From Apostichopus japonicus (lineage: Eukaryota > Echinodermata > Holothuroidea > Aspidochirotida > Stichopodidae), in contig NC_092581.1 in the NCBI RefSeq assembly GCF_037975245.1, positions 9,308,303 through 9,372,302 on the forward strand: a stretch of 64,000 nucleotides of DNA, read 5' to 3'. The notes beneath the pieces are model-generated. The model worked only from the letters and a program-made list of their open reading frames with translations. It did not search any database and had not been told where the DNA came from. The position numbers and the translations under genes are program-made. This document shows, piece by piece, positions 1 through 13,384 of this stretch. The first letter of the stretch is position 1. Each line of letters begins with the position of its first letter.

Positions 1-3000
1 TATTCCATGTAATGTTAGTGCTGTCAAAACTGGGATGCAAATTTCTTGTGGAAGCTGATGGTACAATGTACTGCTATCCCATGAGTTTTTAAATGTCAGC
101 TTTTAAAAACAAACGTTGAAGCTGTGATTTAAAGTTTGCAGGAACTTGGTGCCATTTTGTTTTTACCACTATGTGTCATATTCATAATGAGATATCCCGG
201 AAATTTAGCCCGGAAATCTATCTGATCACAGCTGATTGGATTAATCCTAGTTTTTTATTTAACATTGAACCTGGTACAGAAAATTCATGCTTCCCTTCGT
301 GCTTGGTTTCATTCGTATGCTTCCAAAGTGAATGACTTTTTTGTTTGGGGGGGGGGCTTTGTTTTTTTGTTCCTGCTGCATTTTTAGTGTGTTTTAAATA
401 AACAAATGATGATATTCGCAGGAAAAATTTGTGATGCTGAATGATGGCAAACAGTATAACAAGCTCGTGGTTAAACTCTAAACTGCAGCTGGAAAGCAGG
501 TGTAATTTGAAATGAATTTCATAGCTGCGGTCTAAATTATTATAAAATTTATGCAAAAGAAGTATTATAAAGTACTTCAATATTTCAGGTATGAATATTC
601 AATAGTCATAATGCTGCTTCAAGATTTCAGCCTAGTAAACTGATTTTTGGGAAAATATACCTCCAAGGTGAATGATTGAGAATTACGATTGTTTAAAAAA
701 TAGGAAAGATATACCTTGTATGTTTCAGTTACTTTAATTTTGATTTCACAATGAAATTATGGAAACTTGAAGGAATTTGATTCCAAAATTTATATTGTTC
801 TTAGTTTGTTGACATTGTTCACATGTAAAATTCATAAGAAATGTGCCTGTGGAACAGTTGTAGTTTACAATAAAACAAGGCTTGTATAGGGAATTGATTA
901 CCAAGAGAACGTTAAAATCTGAAATTCATTCAATTTTTTGGTCAAAATTCTTTGCAATTTTTTATTTTAAATTATAGTTTGCCAAATTTTTGAGTTGTTG
1001 GTTAGTCAAAATCTTTCACTGAAACCTATTGAGATGAATGAAATCATTTAAGATTCAGTGAACTTTTTGATTTGACAGTTTTTAAGTCGATCAATGTTTT
1101 TCTCTCATTTTATTCACTAATTGAGCATTAGATTACTCATCATGTTTAATCATAAGGTCTACAGATTTATCGCTGAGTTATTTGTCCATAAAAAAAGTTG
1201 ATAATTATCTTATTACCTGTTTGCTGTTATTTTAAGAAATTCATACTTAAAGCTTCTGATGAAAAAAAAGAAAGAAGTAATTTAAGCCATCAATTTGTGG
1301 TCTCTGAGAAAATCTAGGTCTTCTCCGAAGAAAGTTGTAGACAAAACAGTTTTGCTCAACCAAATTTTGGGCTATATACTCAACATATTGTCTCAGTGAT
1401 TATTGTTGTATTTGTCCCAGTGGGAACAACATAAAATCAAAACAACACATAGAAAAAGCTTCTTTTTTTTTTTTAACCTTGACAGATTTCGTAGTTGTAT
1501 TGTGTTTCGACAGGCTGCGTAAGTCATTATTTTACAGCAGTTTCACACAATGTCCATTGCAGTTTCACACAGTAAGCTTGTTGACATGGTGCCTTATAAC
1601 CATATACACTAACATAGCATACAAAAAAATGTATGCAAAGATTATACAATTAATATGGTGCTTGTACTAGAGGCTAATCTGGGAAAAAAGTTTCAGTCTT
1701 ACCCAGGGATTTCAGAGAATCACATCCACCCCACCCCCTTCCCTCTTTTACACCCCTCTCTGTACAGACATGTATAAACTGTCAGATAGATAGTACCTTG
1801 TTGTCTGTATTCAGACAATTATTGATATTCAGATAAAAGGCAGCCTAAAAAGTGACCTTTTTTGCTTATTTCCTTCTTTTTTTTATCATTATTCTCCTCT
1901 TTTCTAAGAGTCATTTTGCCTTATCCTAGGTCTTTCAGAACCGATTATTTAACATTTGGTATTTGCTTTAAAATATGTCTTTGTCAGTATTAGGTATTGT
2001 TCAGAACTTATCAATTGTTTGATTTGGTATTAATATCATCACTTTTTTTTGTGAGTAATATACATTAGTTTTGTGCCAATATTAACACACCTGATATGAC
2101 GAGGCTATGAAGCTGAGTGTAGCTAATACTGGAATGTGCTAATGGTCACATTGTTTACACATAAGGCGAGGGGTAGCCCAACCTTTGTTTGACCAGGTCA
2201 TGGAACAGATCTAAGGGTCATCAAACATAATGTGCACTATAACGTTGGATGTAGGAATGTACCAATTTGTCTGTATTGTAGATACTCTGAAAAATGATTC
2301 TGCACCTTGGAAATATACCATGACCTTTGCCCTGAATATAAAATACTGGAAAATTCTTGTTTTTGAAGTTAAAGAAGTATTTCGTGGAGAATTATGAGAA
2401 ACAGAAATTTTCAACATGATAATCTCAATCTTTGTTATTATTGTTAAATAGTCCCAAGTGGGCAAGACAAGCGTGAAGATGTTGGTTTTGCCAATCATAA
2501 TATAAGTACAGAAGCGCCATCAGCATCTAGAGTATCTAATCCGAATATGTTGAAATGTTTCAGAAAAAGACGAGATATAATATGATGTCAATTCAACTCT
2601 TTCTTTTGTAGAAATTTGCTGGAAAAAAAAAGGATATTTGATTTTCTTATCTTGATGGCACTTTGCAGTTTTGGTACTGCAAGGTTTGTCATGGAACATA
2701 TGTAATGAGTAGCAGGACAAGGCAGTTATTACATGTTAGTATAACCTTGTCGGTTTCAATACCATCCACTTGCCATAAATATGCAGTAGTTGCCTTTATA
2801 GTGTTCCAATAGTTGATGTTGGTGAGGAGTTATTGAAGTAGATTGGTCGGTCGGCTGATTAATGTTAGACCACCGTCCAAACATTTTTGCAATGTTTTGA
2901 TGCAATTTCTGCTGTATTAGTGCAAGACCTTTTAAGTTAGTATGTTTCATGTTCATGTAACTCAGCAGTATATATTTGAACATAAATGTTGTACTCTCAG

Positions 3001-3754
3001 TAACATTACTTAAAGGAGCATTGTAGGTGGAAATTTAGGTCCATATCTGATGTTCCAGCAAGAACAAAAACTGTCATGAAACTGCAACCTGCACTGATGG
3101 CACTTGTTTTATTTATCTGAAAGGTAGTGCTAAAGATTGTGCTTAAAGTCATCAATTTAGTGTGAAAACTTCCCTTTGTAATGACACAATTTATAAAGAA
3201 AGAGACAAATTGTGTGATCATTTATGTTTTGTACATGAAGGAAGTAGAACTGTTCACAGGAGTACATGATTTTCTGTTTTTAATGTAATGTTTGCCTATG
3301 TCTATGAAGACAATGACACATTGTGACTCATTGGTCTAGATAACGAGTCGTAACAGTGATTAAGTTAAGCTCATGTAGAGTTATTTTATCTGAAGTGAAC
3401 TGGTAAACTCAATGGTATAGCTTTGTCCCTGTGAGAGAAAACATAACAACTATCTCTCCACATTACTTTGATATTCCATGACTGAGAGGAGTGATTTCCA
3501 GTCACAGACAATGTATCACCTAACAGGAAACCTCATATTTACATATCTGCATAGTTGCCATAGTGATTTCACTTGATAGTCTGGTATTGTCCCATCCTAT
3601 CTGAATCCAAAATAATCATGAGAATGAATTAGGTTGTGTTATATTTGGCTTAAATATCTGACATAACATTTTATGTTCTTTGGTATCGTGGTCATTTATA
3701 ACAAATCTACATCAATAATCATAAGCAAAGAACACAGCATTCCCGTTGGTTAAA

Positions 3755-3836
3755 CTAACCCAAAATAAAATAAAACTGTTAGCAAACTGCTTATCCACTA
3801 GTGTATCCACCTGTGTAAGAAAGTGTGTAAAAGTAA
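3755..3836 (+). repeat. Dispersed repeat, copy 1 (second copy at 46171-46246, minus)
   Basis: Starting at the run cccaaaataaaataaaact, about 75 bases match the reverse complement of 46171-46246 almost base for base. Shared words include aactgcttatccactag, cctgtgtaaga and gtgtaaaagtaa. Copy 1 runs straight into the inverted repeat with the hammerhead core. This fits a terminal fragment of one retroelement family present twice in the window. Confidence 0.75.
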
Positions 3837-3946
3837 GTTGGCCTGATGTTACAATCCTAGCAGGATCTTCTTCAAAGGCTTCTCCTTTAGCCTCTGAAGA
3901 AGATCCTGCTAGGATCGAAACGTCAGGCCAACGTACCTTTACACCT
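3823..3946. repeat. Long inverted repeat, probable Penelope-like element terminus
   Basis: The left arm (about 3823-3880) and right arm (about 3888-3946) are imperfect reverse complements. Both carry gttggcctga, the block atcctagcaggatcttcttc and its complement, and outer ends of the form gtgtaaa. The short centre is rich in C and T. The right arm holds an intact hammerhead core; the left arm holds a mutated copy on the opposite strand. Inverted terminal repeats with hammerhead motifs are known from Penelope-like retroelements. No reverse transcriptase or GIY-YIG coding sequence is visible nearby, so this would be a solo terminus. Confidence 0.65.
3889..3929 (+). ncRNA. Minimal hammerhead ribozyme core
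   Basis: The invariant residues are all present in order. CTGAAGA (3894-3900) matches CUGANGA. A 5-bp stem II follows, GATCC with GGATC (3902-3906 and 3912-3916) around the loop TGCTA. Then come GAAA (3917-3920) and C-G-TC (3921-3924), giving a two-base-pair stem III (A-U, C-G) without a loop and a GUC cleavage triplet ending at 3924. Stem I pairs AGGC (3925-3928) with GCCT (3890-3893). Such tiny stem III forms are expected to work as dimers, as described for hammerheads of Penelope-like elements and retrozymes. Activity is inferred; the match to the core is seen. Confidence 0.7.
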
Positions 3947-4929
3947 TAAACTAACCCCACTTGACATGAATATGTCAAGAAAATTCCCTTCAAAATCATA
4001 AAAGAAATTAGGACCAGAGAAAGAATATCCTTACAAGATGTAAGGTACTTCAAAATACTTGCTCAATTTTTTCAGAATACTTTAGGGAGGTTTCTTTTAA
4101 CCTTTCAAATTCTCTTATGGTTCTCCCAATATCTGTGATTGATATTTAGCAAAGACTCTTTGTACTTCTAGCTGCCACTTGGCAAAGATATTCATATTTT
4201 GCTTATTTCTTAGGTAGTTGGGTTGCTTTGTTAATGAGATTTGTAATGTAGAAAACAAATGTTATAATATGATGAGAAATATTGATCATTGTCTGATTTT
4301 ACAAAGCTCCTCTTGCAACCAGGAAACCTTTAAAACACAAAGTTTTTGTCAATTATGCAATGGGAGGGGGTTATGGTGGGGTTGAGTGAGGGGCTGTGAC
4401 TTGTGCAATTCTTTCTACTGCTAGGTGAATAGTGCAACATTTAATCAAACAACAGGAGTTTTCAAGTAACCTGCTAGCTGACATAAAACTCGATCAGTTT
4501 TGATTAATATTCATAACAATTTTTCTGTCTTAGCACAAAGTTAACATACTGAGATTCAGAGAATTTTATTCAAAATGTGTATCAGTTGGAATTTTACAAT
4601 AAGGTCTGTAATTCAAAAGGAGGCAATGGTAATGCTTACTGCCAGTTATTATGTACCTGGTAAAATAACTATTTTAGTAAATATTTAGATGAATAGAATG
4701 TCCGTACTGAGCAGTTTTGATACCTTTAGGTTAACTAATGAACTCATTGTACATAAATATTTTATCATTCTACATATTTTGACGAATATTCTGTCACTGT
4801 AATAAAGATATATTTATCTATGTATCTGATATCTTATGTCATTCATTGTTCCTTCTGTTTGTTTGCATTTTAAATTTCACTGTTTGGGTAGGGTTATAAG
4901 AGTCTCTATTTAGAGATCCTCTTAATAGA

Positions 4930-5265
4930 AGAGGTGATGTCTTCCTTACAATTATCAATGGTGGCTAATTTTCATATAGCATCATTGTGGGTAGGTGGGA
5001 GTGGGGAATGGGTGGGGGTGGGGAGAAGGAGACTGTAAAGGCACATCTGCCATAAAGAGCTGTTTCTGTAATCTCTATGCCGGCCAGCATTTTCCTGCAA
5101 TGATTTACCCATTTCTTCAGAGGATGGAAAAAGTGAAGTACCAAATATGTTCTTCACTGTACTAGTGCTTAAGCCAGGACAACTCCTAGATCATATCTAG
5201 GATGTACCTTTATTACTGCAGAAAGATAAGAGGTGATGTCTTCCTAAAAGAACCAATGGTGGCTG
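4930..5265 (+). repeat. Direct repeat pair about 300 bases apart
   Basis: The words agaggtgatgtcttcct and caatggtggct occur at 4930-4972 and again at 5229-5264 with the same spacing. They indicate an old local duplication of about 300 bases. The rest of the two units has diverged. Confidence 0.55.
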
Positions 5266-5967
5266 ATTTGTAAATTTTTTAATAGCATACCCTTTGACTG
5301 CACTCAAGCTTCAAAGTGTTGGACATAAGGCTTCAAATAAAGTGCAGGAAGGCCCCAACTATTTAGGGAGATGTACTTACAATTTAATGGTGGGGGAGGA
5401 GGGGGAATAGTTGTGTCATGTTACTTGTAAAGTTCACATGATGGTTACTCAGATGTGGGGGGGGGGTGGGTGGCATAATAGTCTACACTGGGGAATCGCC
5501 CCCTGCCCAAGTATGGCTATATGACTGGCAACATTCAAAGCAATGGGTCATTTGGATCCATAAAGATCTGCAAATGAGCTACAATTACAGTTTCAATACT
5601 TAATAAAATAGGAGAATGGAATTGAGGTTGGGAGGGGAAAAGTAAGTGATTAAGAAAGGAAGTGAAGGTGTCCCAAGTTTGGGCAAATTACACTCCTAAA
5701 CTGAAGAAAGTGCAAATCCAGACTTTCCTGTTGCATTTTGTTACATTAACTGGGAGCAGCACACTTTTCAAGTGTAGGATTATTTTCTTTCACAAAATGA
5801 AAGGAGGGGGCTATATAATACTGTAAATGAGACGGCATAAGGGCAGTGCTTCATGCAGAGGTGAGTGCGAGGGTCGAAGTAAGTCCTTCCAAACTCGTTT
5901 TTCATAGCGGTATTAACTGCCAACGTTCTTCAGAGCACCCTCCGTTGCATTTGTACGTGCAAATAAC

Positions 5968-8900
5968 ATGGCTTTCACGGGAAAGTTGCTATCTCTGCCT
6001 GCGTCCCAGAGAGCGATATTCGGAAAGGTTAATCATAGAAGATGTAAACAGAGCTTAGTGAGACAGGTCTGTTTATTTATTATGCATTCTGATATTACGA
6101 TTTTGCTTTTGCTGCAATATTTGGTTGTTGTCACCTATCTTGCTTACATGAGTATTACTATTGGACTAGTTCCACGACTTACTTTCTGTTGTGTTTCATG
6201 TCGTTTATGATATGCCCATTTTTAGACCCTAGCGTTTAGTGTTACATTACTAGATTCATATTCCTGATGTGAACACGTATCAAGGAACTAGCTATCCAGA
6301 AATAAATAACTAAATATATAGTCGTACACATGCAAATGATGAGTTTGTAGAGCATACACCCAGTAATTATGATATGAAAGATATATACAGTAATATTTAC
6401 CAACATATTGAAAGTAAAGCCTTCACAAATTATGGCAAGTTTGTGAAGCATAAATTTGTTTGTTAGAATCTTGAAGCCTTTAATTCACTTTTATATCTGT
6501 AGAAGTTCCTTTACTGTTGCAATAAATATGCCTCCATGTATACCTCAGGACGCTTTAACTTGAATAATTAGTTTGTCATGTCTTACAAATACTGGTAAGG
6601 CTATACATACTACCTAGTAGCTATGTAGCTCCATCAATACTGTCAACAAAATGGCACTGTCCATTAGCAAACCTTCATTTTTCCTGAAGGACATCAGTGG
6701 TTACACATCATGAATACCCCCCCCCCCCCCTAGTGTTTCTCACTCTAGATACTGTAATTTAAATGTTGCTTAATTTTGTCAAATGTTCACTGCAGATCAG
6801 TCAAAAGAAAGTTATTTTTTCTGGAATCCAACCGACCGGAGTTCCTCACTTGGGAAATTTCTTTGGAGCCATCGAGAAATGGGTAGACATGCAAAATGAT
6901 GAAAGTGATGCACTTTATGTTAGCATTGTAGACCTACATTCAATCAGTCTCCCACAAGATCCAGACTACCTGAGAAACTGCATTTTGTCAATGACCGCCA
7001 CTCTCTTGGCAGTGGGCTTGGATCCTGAGCGATGTGTTTTATTTCAACAGTCTCATGTAAGTAAAATTATCTTTGCATCTCATTGTTAAATTATCAAATT
7101 TCTATGTCAAAGTTCATCAGTGAGGACCCGGTCTCCCTCTCCTATCTCCTCTCGCTCAGCAAGAAAGGAAACTTTCAAAATAGTCAACTATGACCATATT
7201 TACACTCCCCTTCTGCTGTTATCATCAGAGCCACATCCCCTTACAGTCATTCATTGTCTAATTTGACTCTCCTCAGTAACTGGAAAGATGGCTATAAACC
7301 TACCGATAAATATCTCTATTACGTACAGTAGTAAAGAAAACAAGGCAATTAGCTGGGATTTTATTTTGGTGATGTAATAGCTATATACCACATGCAAACC
7401 AGGATAGGATTTTTTCAATTACTACATGAAAGAGATGTATGTGTAGGATGATTATTATTAGTGTGTCTGATTTGAAAACTGCCAGCTTTAGTGCTATTAA
7501 ACATATCACTGATCTCTGCATGCCTACAAGGCATTGGAATATTGTCTTGGTAGGGTTGTGACAACGCGTTCTTACAAACCATCTTCTTAATGACTGATCT
7601 CTAATTAAAGAGACACTTAAAAATGGACCTTCACGACATCATGAGTAAAAAAAATGAAAAGGGAAATCAGGGTTTTGTAAAAACAAAGCATGTCATATTG
7701 TGATCAATTTGCTTCACAGTATCATCAGCCTAAGTATAAGTTGAAAAAAAGTAAATAGTGCTCAGAAGTTTGTGCTATTTACCCATGGATGTAGTAATTT
7801 AACAGAAGTTGTTAAGTTGAAAAAGTTCCTGCTTGAGCAATACTTACTGATAAATATTTGTTCAAAAGGTTAGGACTGATGGTGGCAACAAATATTAAAA
7901 TGCTAACAATGGGAGTCCATAACATCAAGACCTGCTTAACCAGAGAAATTAAGTATTATTTCAAACCCAATATTATGAAGTTTGAGCCAACAGTTTACCA
8001 TCAATTGTGTCCATACTACTTCAGATCCAACAGATCTATTTAGTATCGTAAGTTGTTTACAAGATAACATAAATGTCCTTCATGCTGAGATAGGATTATG
8101 TATAAATTGCTCTAGTTACTGTAAGTGTCTTCACCATGTGTCTCTCTTTGATTTTCATCAAGCGGTTCCCTTTTTTCTTTCATTTTCGTATCTCTGTTTG
8201 CCAATGATCTCTACCTTCAAATTTTGCACCAATTGTTCCACAGGTTCCACATCATGCAGAGCTTAGCTGGATCCTGGGCTGCAGAACCACATTAGCACGT
8301 CTTGGACACTTCCCTCAATGGAAGGTATCACAAATTATCTGTTAATACTTGCTCAAGTCAAGTGAAATTATGGATCATAAAGCATATATGGAACACCTCA
8401 CAAAAAATGAACACTGGCTCAGTGTGCACTTCTACTTTACATCAAGGCCTAAAAAATACAACCACTGTGCATTAACAAGACAACAAATTGCCTGTAATCC
8501 TACATTAGCTTCGCATTTATTTCAAATCTTTCTAAGAGATTATTTATTGAATGTACTCTCACTCCCACTATCTTTGGGAGGGAATACTTTAGAATGAGAG
8601 TTGTGATTGCATAACAATTTCCCTTACTGCTGGACAAACAGGATGGTATTCTTCGTAGAAATCTAAAATATTTTTTTTAGTATGTTTGCATTTTCAGCGT
8701 ACAACTCCTCATTAACTTTGTCTTAAATGATGTTGCTGTTAGAGGTACAGGTAGAGTAGGTCATTATTTTCAAGCTGGAAACACAGTGCATGACTGAATG
8801 CAACCTGAGTGCACATAAAAAACTGGTTTATGTTAATGACCAGTACTCATTTAGGTCAAATGCAAATTTATTTTCCAATGATTTGTTTCAGTTTGTTGAA

Positions 8901-10909
8901 AAGTTGGTAGTTGACTATCAGTCAAGAATGTGCTCCATATTGAGTTACCCAGACTGAGGCCAACATGACTTTAAACTGGTTAAGCCTTAATCAGCACATG
9001 AACACTGGGCAATTATCCAAGTTACAACCTTGGATTGAACACAGTTGGGTCATGTTCAGTTGGACAGTGGGTACCCAGGTTTTAGCTGTTTTATAACTTA
9101 ATATGTGAGTGTTATTCAGTTGGGATGTATTAACCGTCAAATTGCTTCATTTTTACAGTCTAAAGCTGGTAATGACAAGAAGGCTGCCTGCGTTGGTCTA
9201 TTTTCGTACCCTGTTCTACAAGCCGCCGACATCCTTCTTTACAGGTGACTGACTGTTGTTATAGCAGGTATTTTATCGGGTCAGGATTGTAAATGAAAAT
9301 TTCAAATGTTTGTTTTAGATTGATGTGCAATGTTTTCGTGTTTCCAATGCAAATTAATATAATTTAAGAGGGTCACATTTTAAGACTAGACAAAATAAAT
9401 TCTCTGATATACTCTGTGGATATTTACTTTGCATCTTAAGAGTTGGTTGGGGGGGATGGAGGAGCTTTGTCCAGGTCCACCAAAAACAAAATCTGTCAAC
9501 CACTAAATAGAAATGATAGGAGTACACTGATCTATAACAACTGTTGCTTCCGACTGTAAAGTTTAAATCTATCTTTATAGGAAAAATGTTTGGGTTTGAT
9601 TTTGTGGTAGACGGCTGCAAACATACTGCTATCAGTCCAGGTTGAATTTTTGTAGCACTTTTAAATTTTGAGAAACAGTCAATTAAATATCTGAGGTTTA
9701 ATAAAGAAAGTTTCTGGACTACTAAGACTATTACAGACCATTAGTTCAAATCCTCACATGCAAGACAAAATTCAATGGGGGTGGAAGGGGGGGAGGGGAG
9801 GGGGGAAACAAGACTTTTACAGCCTTGCTTGACATGTTTTACAAATTTGTCTCGGACAAATGATATGGATTGTCATGCAAGGGTGCTCTGTTGTTAATGT
9901 GAAATGTTCAAAAAGTTTAGGTTGAGTTATTTACAATTGATAAAACAATGGATTAAACTTAACATGAGGGCCAGTTCTGAGGAGCCAACACCATCATCAC
10001 CACTTAGTCCTAAAGGAGCAATCCAGAGCTTTTAACATACATAGCTATGTATACAAACATTAATTACACTAACGTTTCTCTTTCCTCTTAAACTATGACA
10101 GATCAAGACTAAATTGCTGCCTTAGATTACCCTTTAGTTCATTCTCAGGCTGCTACTTTTAAACCTATTGTCATCATTAATTCTCTGTTTAGATCGACTC
10201 ATGTTCCAGTCGGTGACGATCAACTCCCTCACTTAGAGCTCGCCCAACAACTATCCAGATTATTCAACCAAGAATATGGAACTAAATTGGTCCCTCCCGA
10301 ACCGATCATCGGTGAGTCAAAATTATCAAGGCTTTGTGAACTGTAGCTTTATGTTTGGTTTTGTTACAAAGGTTATATGCACTAGGACTTGATCCGTTGT
10401 GTGTTTTTTGTTTGCTCTGTAGCTTTTCTTGACATTCAAAAACTTCCTTTTGCATTTCAGGAAAGTTTAAGAGAATCAAAAGTTTACGAGAACCAGAGAA
10501 AAAGATGAGCAAGTCCGACGCAGATCCGAAGAGCAGGATAGAATTAACAGACGACAAGGAAGCTATAACCCTGAAATTAAAGAAGGCAGTTACAGACTTG
10601 ACATCTGATGTGACCTTTGAACCAGATGAAAGGCCCGGTGTGGCTAACCTTGTGACTATTCATGCAGCTGCTTCAGGTCAAGTTCCAGAGGAGATCCCCG
10701 GTCAGGTGGTAGGCATGACCACGGCCGAGTATAAGATGATCGTGGCCAAAGCCGTCAACGAGAGACTAGCTCCAGTCAGAGAAAGGTATTTTGCTCTGAT
10801 GAACGATGAAGACTATTTGATGGACACACTACACAAAGGAGCAGAGAAAGCAAAACTTGTTGCAGAAAATACATTAACAGAAGTGAAAAGATGTGTTGGT
10901 CTTTTGTAG
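5968..10909 (+). CDS. WARS2: Mitochondrial tryptophan--tRNA ligase
   Basis: Class I aminoacyl-tRNA synthetase that charges mitochondrial tRNA-Trp. Coding exons are 5968-6027, 6796-7056, 8244-8324, 9159-9244, 10193-10311 and 10461-10909; all introns are GT-AG and phases join cleanly to a 351-residue protein, close to the roughly 360 of vertebrate WARS2. Visible motifs are FSGIQPTG with the HIGH-type PHLGN (residues 37-41), [31 protein letters not shown] and KMSKS (217-221). The spacing and the GIQPTG and THVPVGDDQ blocks are those of the bacterial/mitochondrial TrpRS, not the cytosolic enzyme. The start at 5968 gives a short basic N-terminus ([10 protein letters not shown]) suited to mitochondrial import; exon 1 is the least certain part. 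A G-rich stretch (9778-9806) lies in intron 4. Confidence 0.95.
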
Positions 10910-12478
10910 GAAATAGGAAAGAGAGGTAAATGTCCCTCTGATAGAGAGATAATGATTATTGATGGATATTACATACATAAAGGAGACAGAGAAATCGGAA
11001 GCTGTAAATTTGAACAAGTAACCTCAGGAATTCCAAAGCAAACCATAATGTGGTAAATACTTTAACAGAAGTCAAAGGATCTGGTGGCCTGTGATGGCAT
11101 TTACCACTAAATCTGAACATGAAAAAATATAGAAAACTCTTTTAATCTTCCATTTCGTTCTAGCCATATTTTTGAAAACATTTTTCTTTTAGTTGTACAA
11201 TACGAATGGATCTAACTCAAAGAAGGGTAATGGTATTAAATCTTGACTTAAGGAAATGAATGCACCATTCAATTTTGAGCAGAATTATGTAACAACCCCT
11301 CCCCTCCCCCACCCCACCTCCCACCCCCTTCTGTCTTTTCCATCAGCATTGGCCCCAAATTTAGCATACTAAAAGTTGCTAAAGCTTTTCAAAAGAATTC
11401 TGCTAGAGGTTCTGTCTCTCCAAATTATCCACAGACATTGAGGAAGGTTCACTGGAACAATCAAATATCTTATTTTAGAGCAAAATCTTTGTCAATTACA
11501 AAGGACCATGTTAAATTTTGATTGGAAGAGTTTTATTAAGCTTGGTCTAGTTCTATATTAAGTTTTTAGATGCTGTTTTCTCTTTCAGTTATAAAGGCAG
11601 GATATTCAAATATATAGCAATATTCATCACTTGTATTATCATTGGAAGTTACATAAATAGCATTTCCTACCATGAAACTTAAGATCGTGGTACCTTCCTG
11701 AAACCACTGGAATATTAATATTGGTGCAATGAAAGTGGCTTAACTTAATATGATCTCCAAACTTTTGAAGTAACAAGGTGTTCTTCAAATTCTGGCATTT
11801 TCATCAATATATATATATATATCATATTTGGTATGTAATTGTACCACATTGAGTACAAGAAGCCTGATGTTGTGAGTGGAGGTCAATGGTAGTTTGAGTT
11901 CAACAGGGGTCAAATTGTGAAAACAATGTTTTACACAATATTTCAGCTAGGACAGATGTCCTGTTTAGTATGTTGATGTATTAACATTTAATACAAGGAG
12001 CCTGTTGTTGAGGTCAATGGTCATTTTTCAGGACAGCCTGTGTCTTTGTGATTTCATTGTTTGTCATATTACATTGCTTTTCACTGTATTACTAAGAAAA
12101 AAAAGAATCTCCAAAAGTAATATTAAGTAAGCTTATTTATTTTATAAATGTACAAAGAGTTTTGTTTGTTAAGTGGAAATTTGAATGGCATAATATTTGA
12201 AGAACACACACAAGAAATATACAGGCTCTATATTAACTAACTACTTTGTCTCCATCATAAAAAAATGGCCTATCTAGTTGCAAAAATGGAACAAAATAAT
12301 GGAGTTAATTAAAAGCATCAGATTTAATCAAAACTCTGAGGAGTCAAAATCAAAATATATTTCACATTTTTAGATCTACTGTCGTGTTTGTATTTATTTG
12401 TGTCTTTGCCTTTGAGGAATGCTGACAACTTATATTATATATATAGTTAAATGAATATAATGGTCAACTGACTGGCCG

Positions 12479-12525
12479 GAGAAATCTTAGAAAACAGCAA
12501 AGAAATTCATGGCTAGAACGGGATT
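12479..12525 (-). repeat. tRNA-derived SINE-like fragment, copy A
   Basis: Read on the minus strand, the end contains CGAATCCCGTTCTAGC, resembling a tRNA B box followed by a short body. Positions 37955-37995 carry the same block (aaatctt, caaagaaatt, agaacgggattc in plus orientation). Two dispersed copies ending in a B-box-like word suggest a SINE family. No matching A box was identified, so the assignment is tentative. Confidence 0.45.
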
Positions 12526-13384
12526 CGATCAGTAAATGTCTTTGCTCTTTTCCAGCGCTTATTTTTGAATGTTGTTTCTCCTCACATCCCAGAGAACTTT
12601 AATTCCATCTTTCTGACATATCTTTTTGGTGCTGAAAGTTGGCTACGAGAGCAGAATAAGAAATATCACCAATTGCTAAAGCTTCCAACGGCTTTTCCGT
12701 TCGACCCCGCAAACGCTTCGAAATACACTTCCAGAAAAATTGAATTTCTCTCTCACATGTATTTTTGCGCTTTGAAATCGTTACGAGAGAACAAGAAATA
12801 CCCACAAAAAAACGCTGCAGCGGCTAGTCCCTTGACTCCCACTATAGAGTTTTGAATTACATAATTATAGAAAGGCAAACTAGAACATCAAGGTGATGTC
12901 TATATATATGTGTGCTATCTCATTAAAGCCATTTTGATGTTTGGACTGGCTGACACTCAAGAACATGTAACCTGCACCGACAATTATAGTAAGTTGTCAA
13001 ACCAAGGCGAAGTTTCGATGTTTGCAAGCTTTCAATGAGCAGAATAACCCCGTTTACCGTGTTATTCCAGAGAATTTTCATAGTAAGATCTAGTTTAACC
13101 CGAGGCCGGTGTATATGGCATACAGTACATCTAATTTCTATTACCGGTGTATCACAAGCATCCCAGAAAAAAGTTTGATGTCGGGCCAGAGTGACGTTCG
13201 TTGGACAAATCTTACGCTTTATCAAGAAAATATCATGACATATTTGACACCGAGAATTGTTAGAAACACGAACTCACATCAGGGCAATTTTATCAATCTA
13301 GTTACTCTAACAATTTTTGCAGTCAATAGTTCTGACTCTCGTAGAATATGGGGGTGTTGAGCGTCTTTTGGGGGCCCGCACTCC

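Larger units (their letters stand above)
1..5967. other. Intergenic DNA left of WARS2
   Basis: I found no coding exon with recognisable homology or coherent splicing on either strand. The stretch is AT-rich with scattered stop codons in all frames. AATAAA-like words near 398, 871 and 4799 could belong to the 3' end of a gene lying off the left edge, but nothing shows this directly. The stretch holds G runs (about 346-356 and 5458-5467), a hammerhead-bearing inverted repeat (3823-3946) and a direct repeat (4930/5229), listed separately. The last 150 bases should contain the WARS2 5' UTR and promoter, where I see no clear TATA box. Confidence 0.5.

Noticed and set aside
12565-12855. 96-codon open frame between WARS2 and NUS1
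   Set aside because: No recognisable homology, no splice partners, an overlapping frame on the other strand, and a nearby SINE-like fragment. Probably chance or old repeat sequence.
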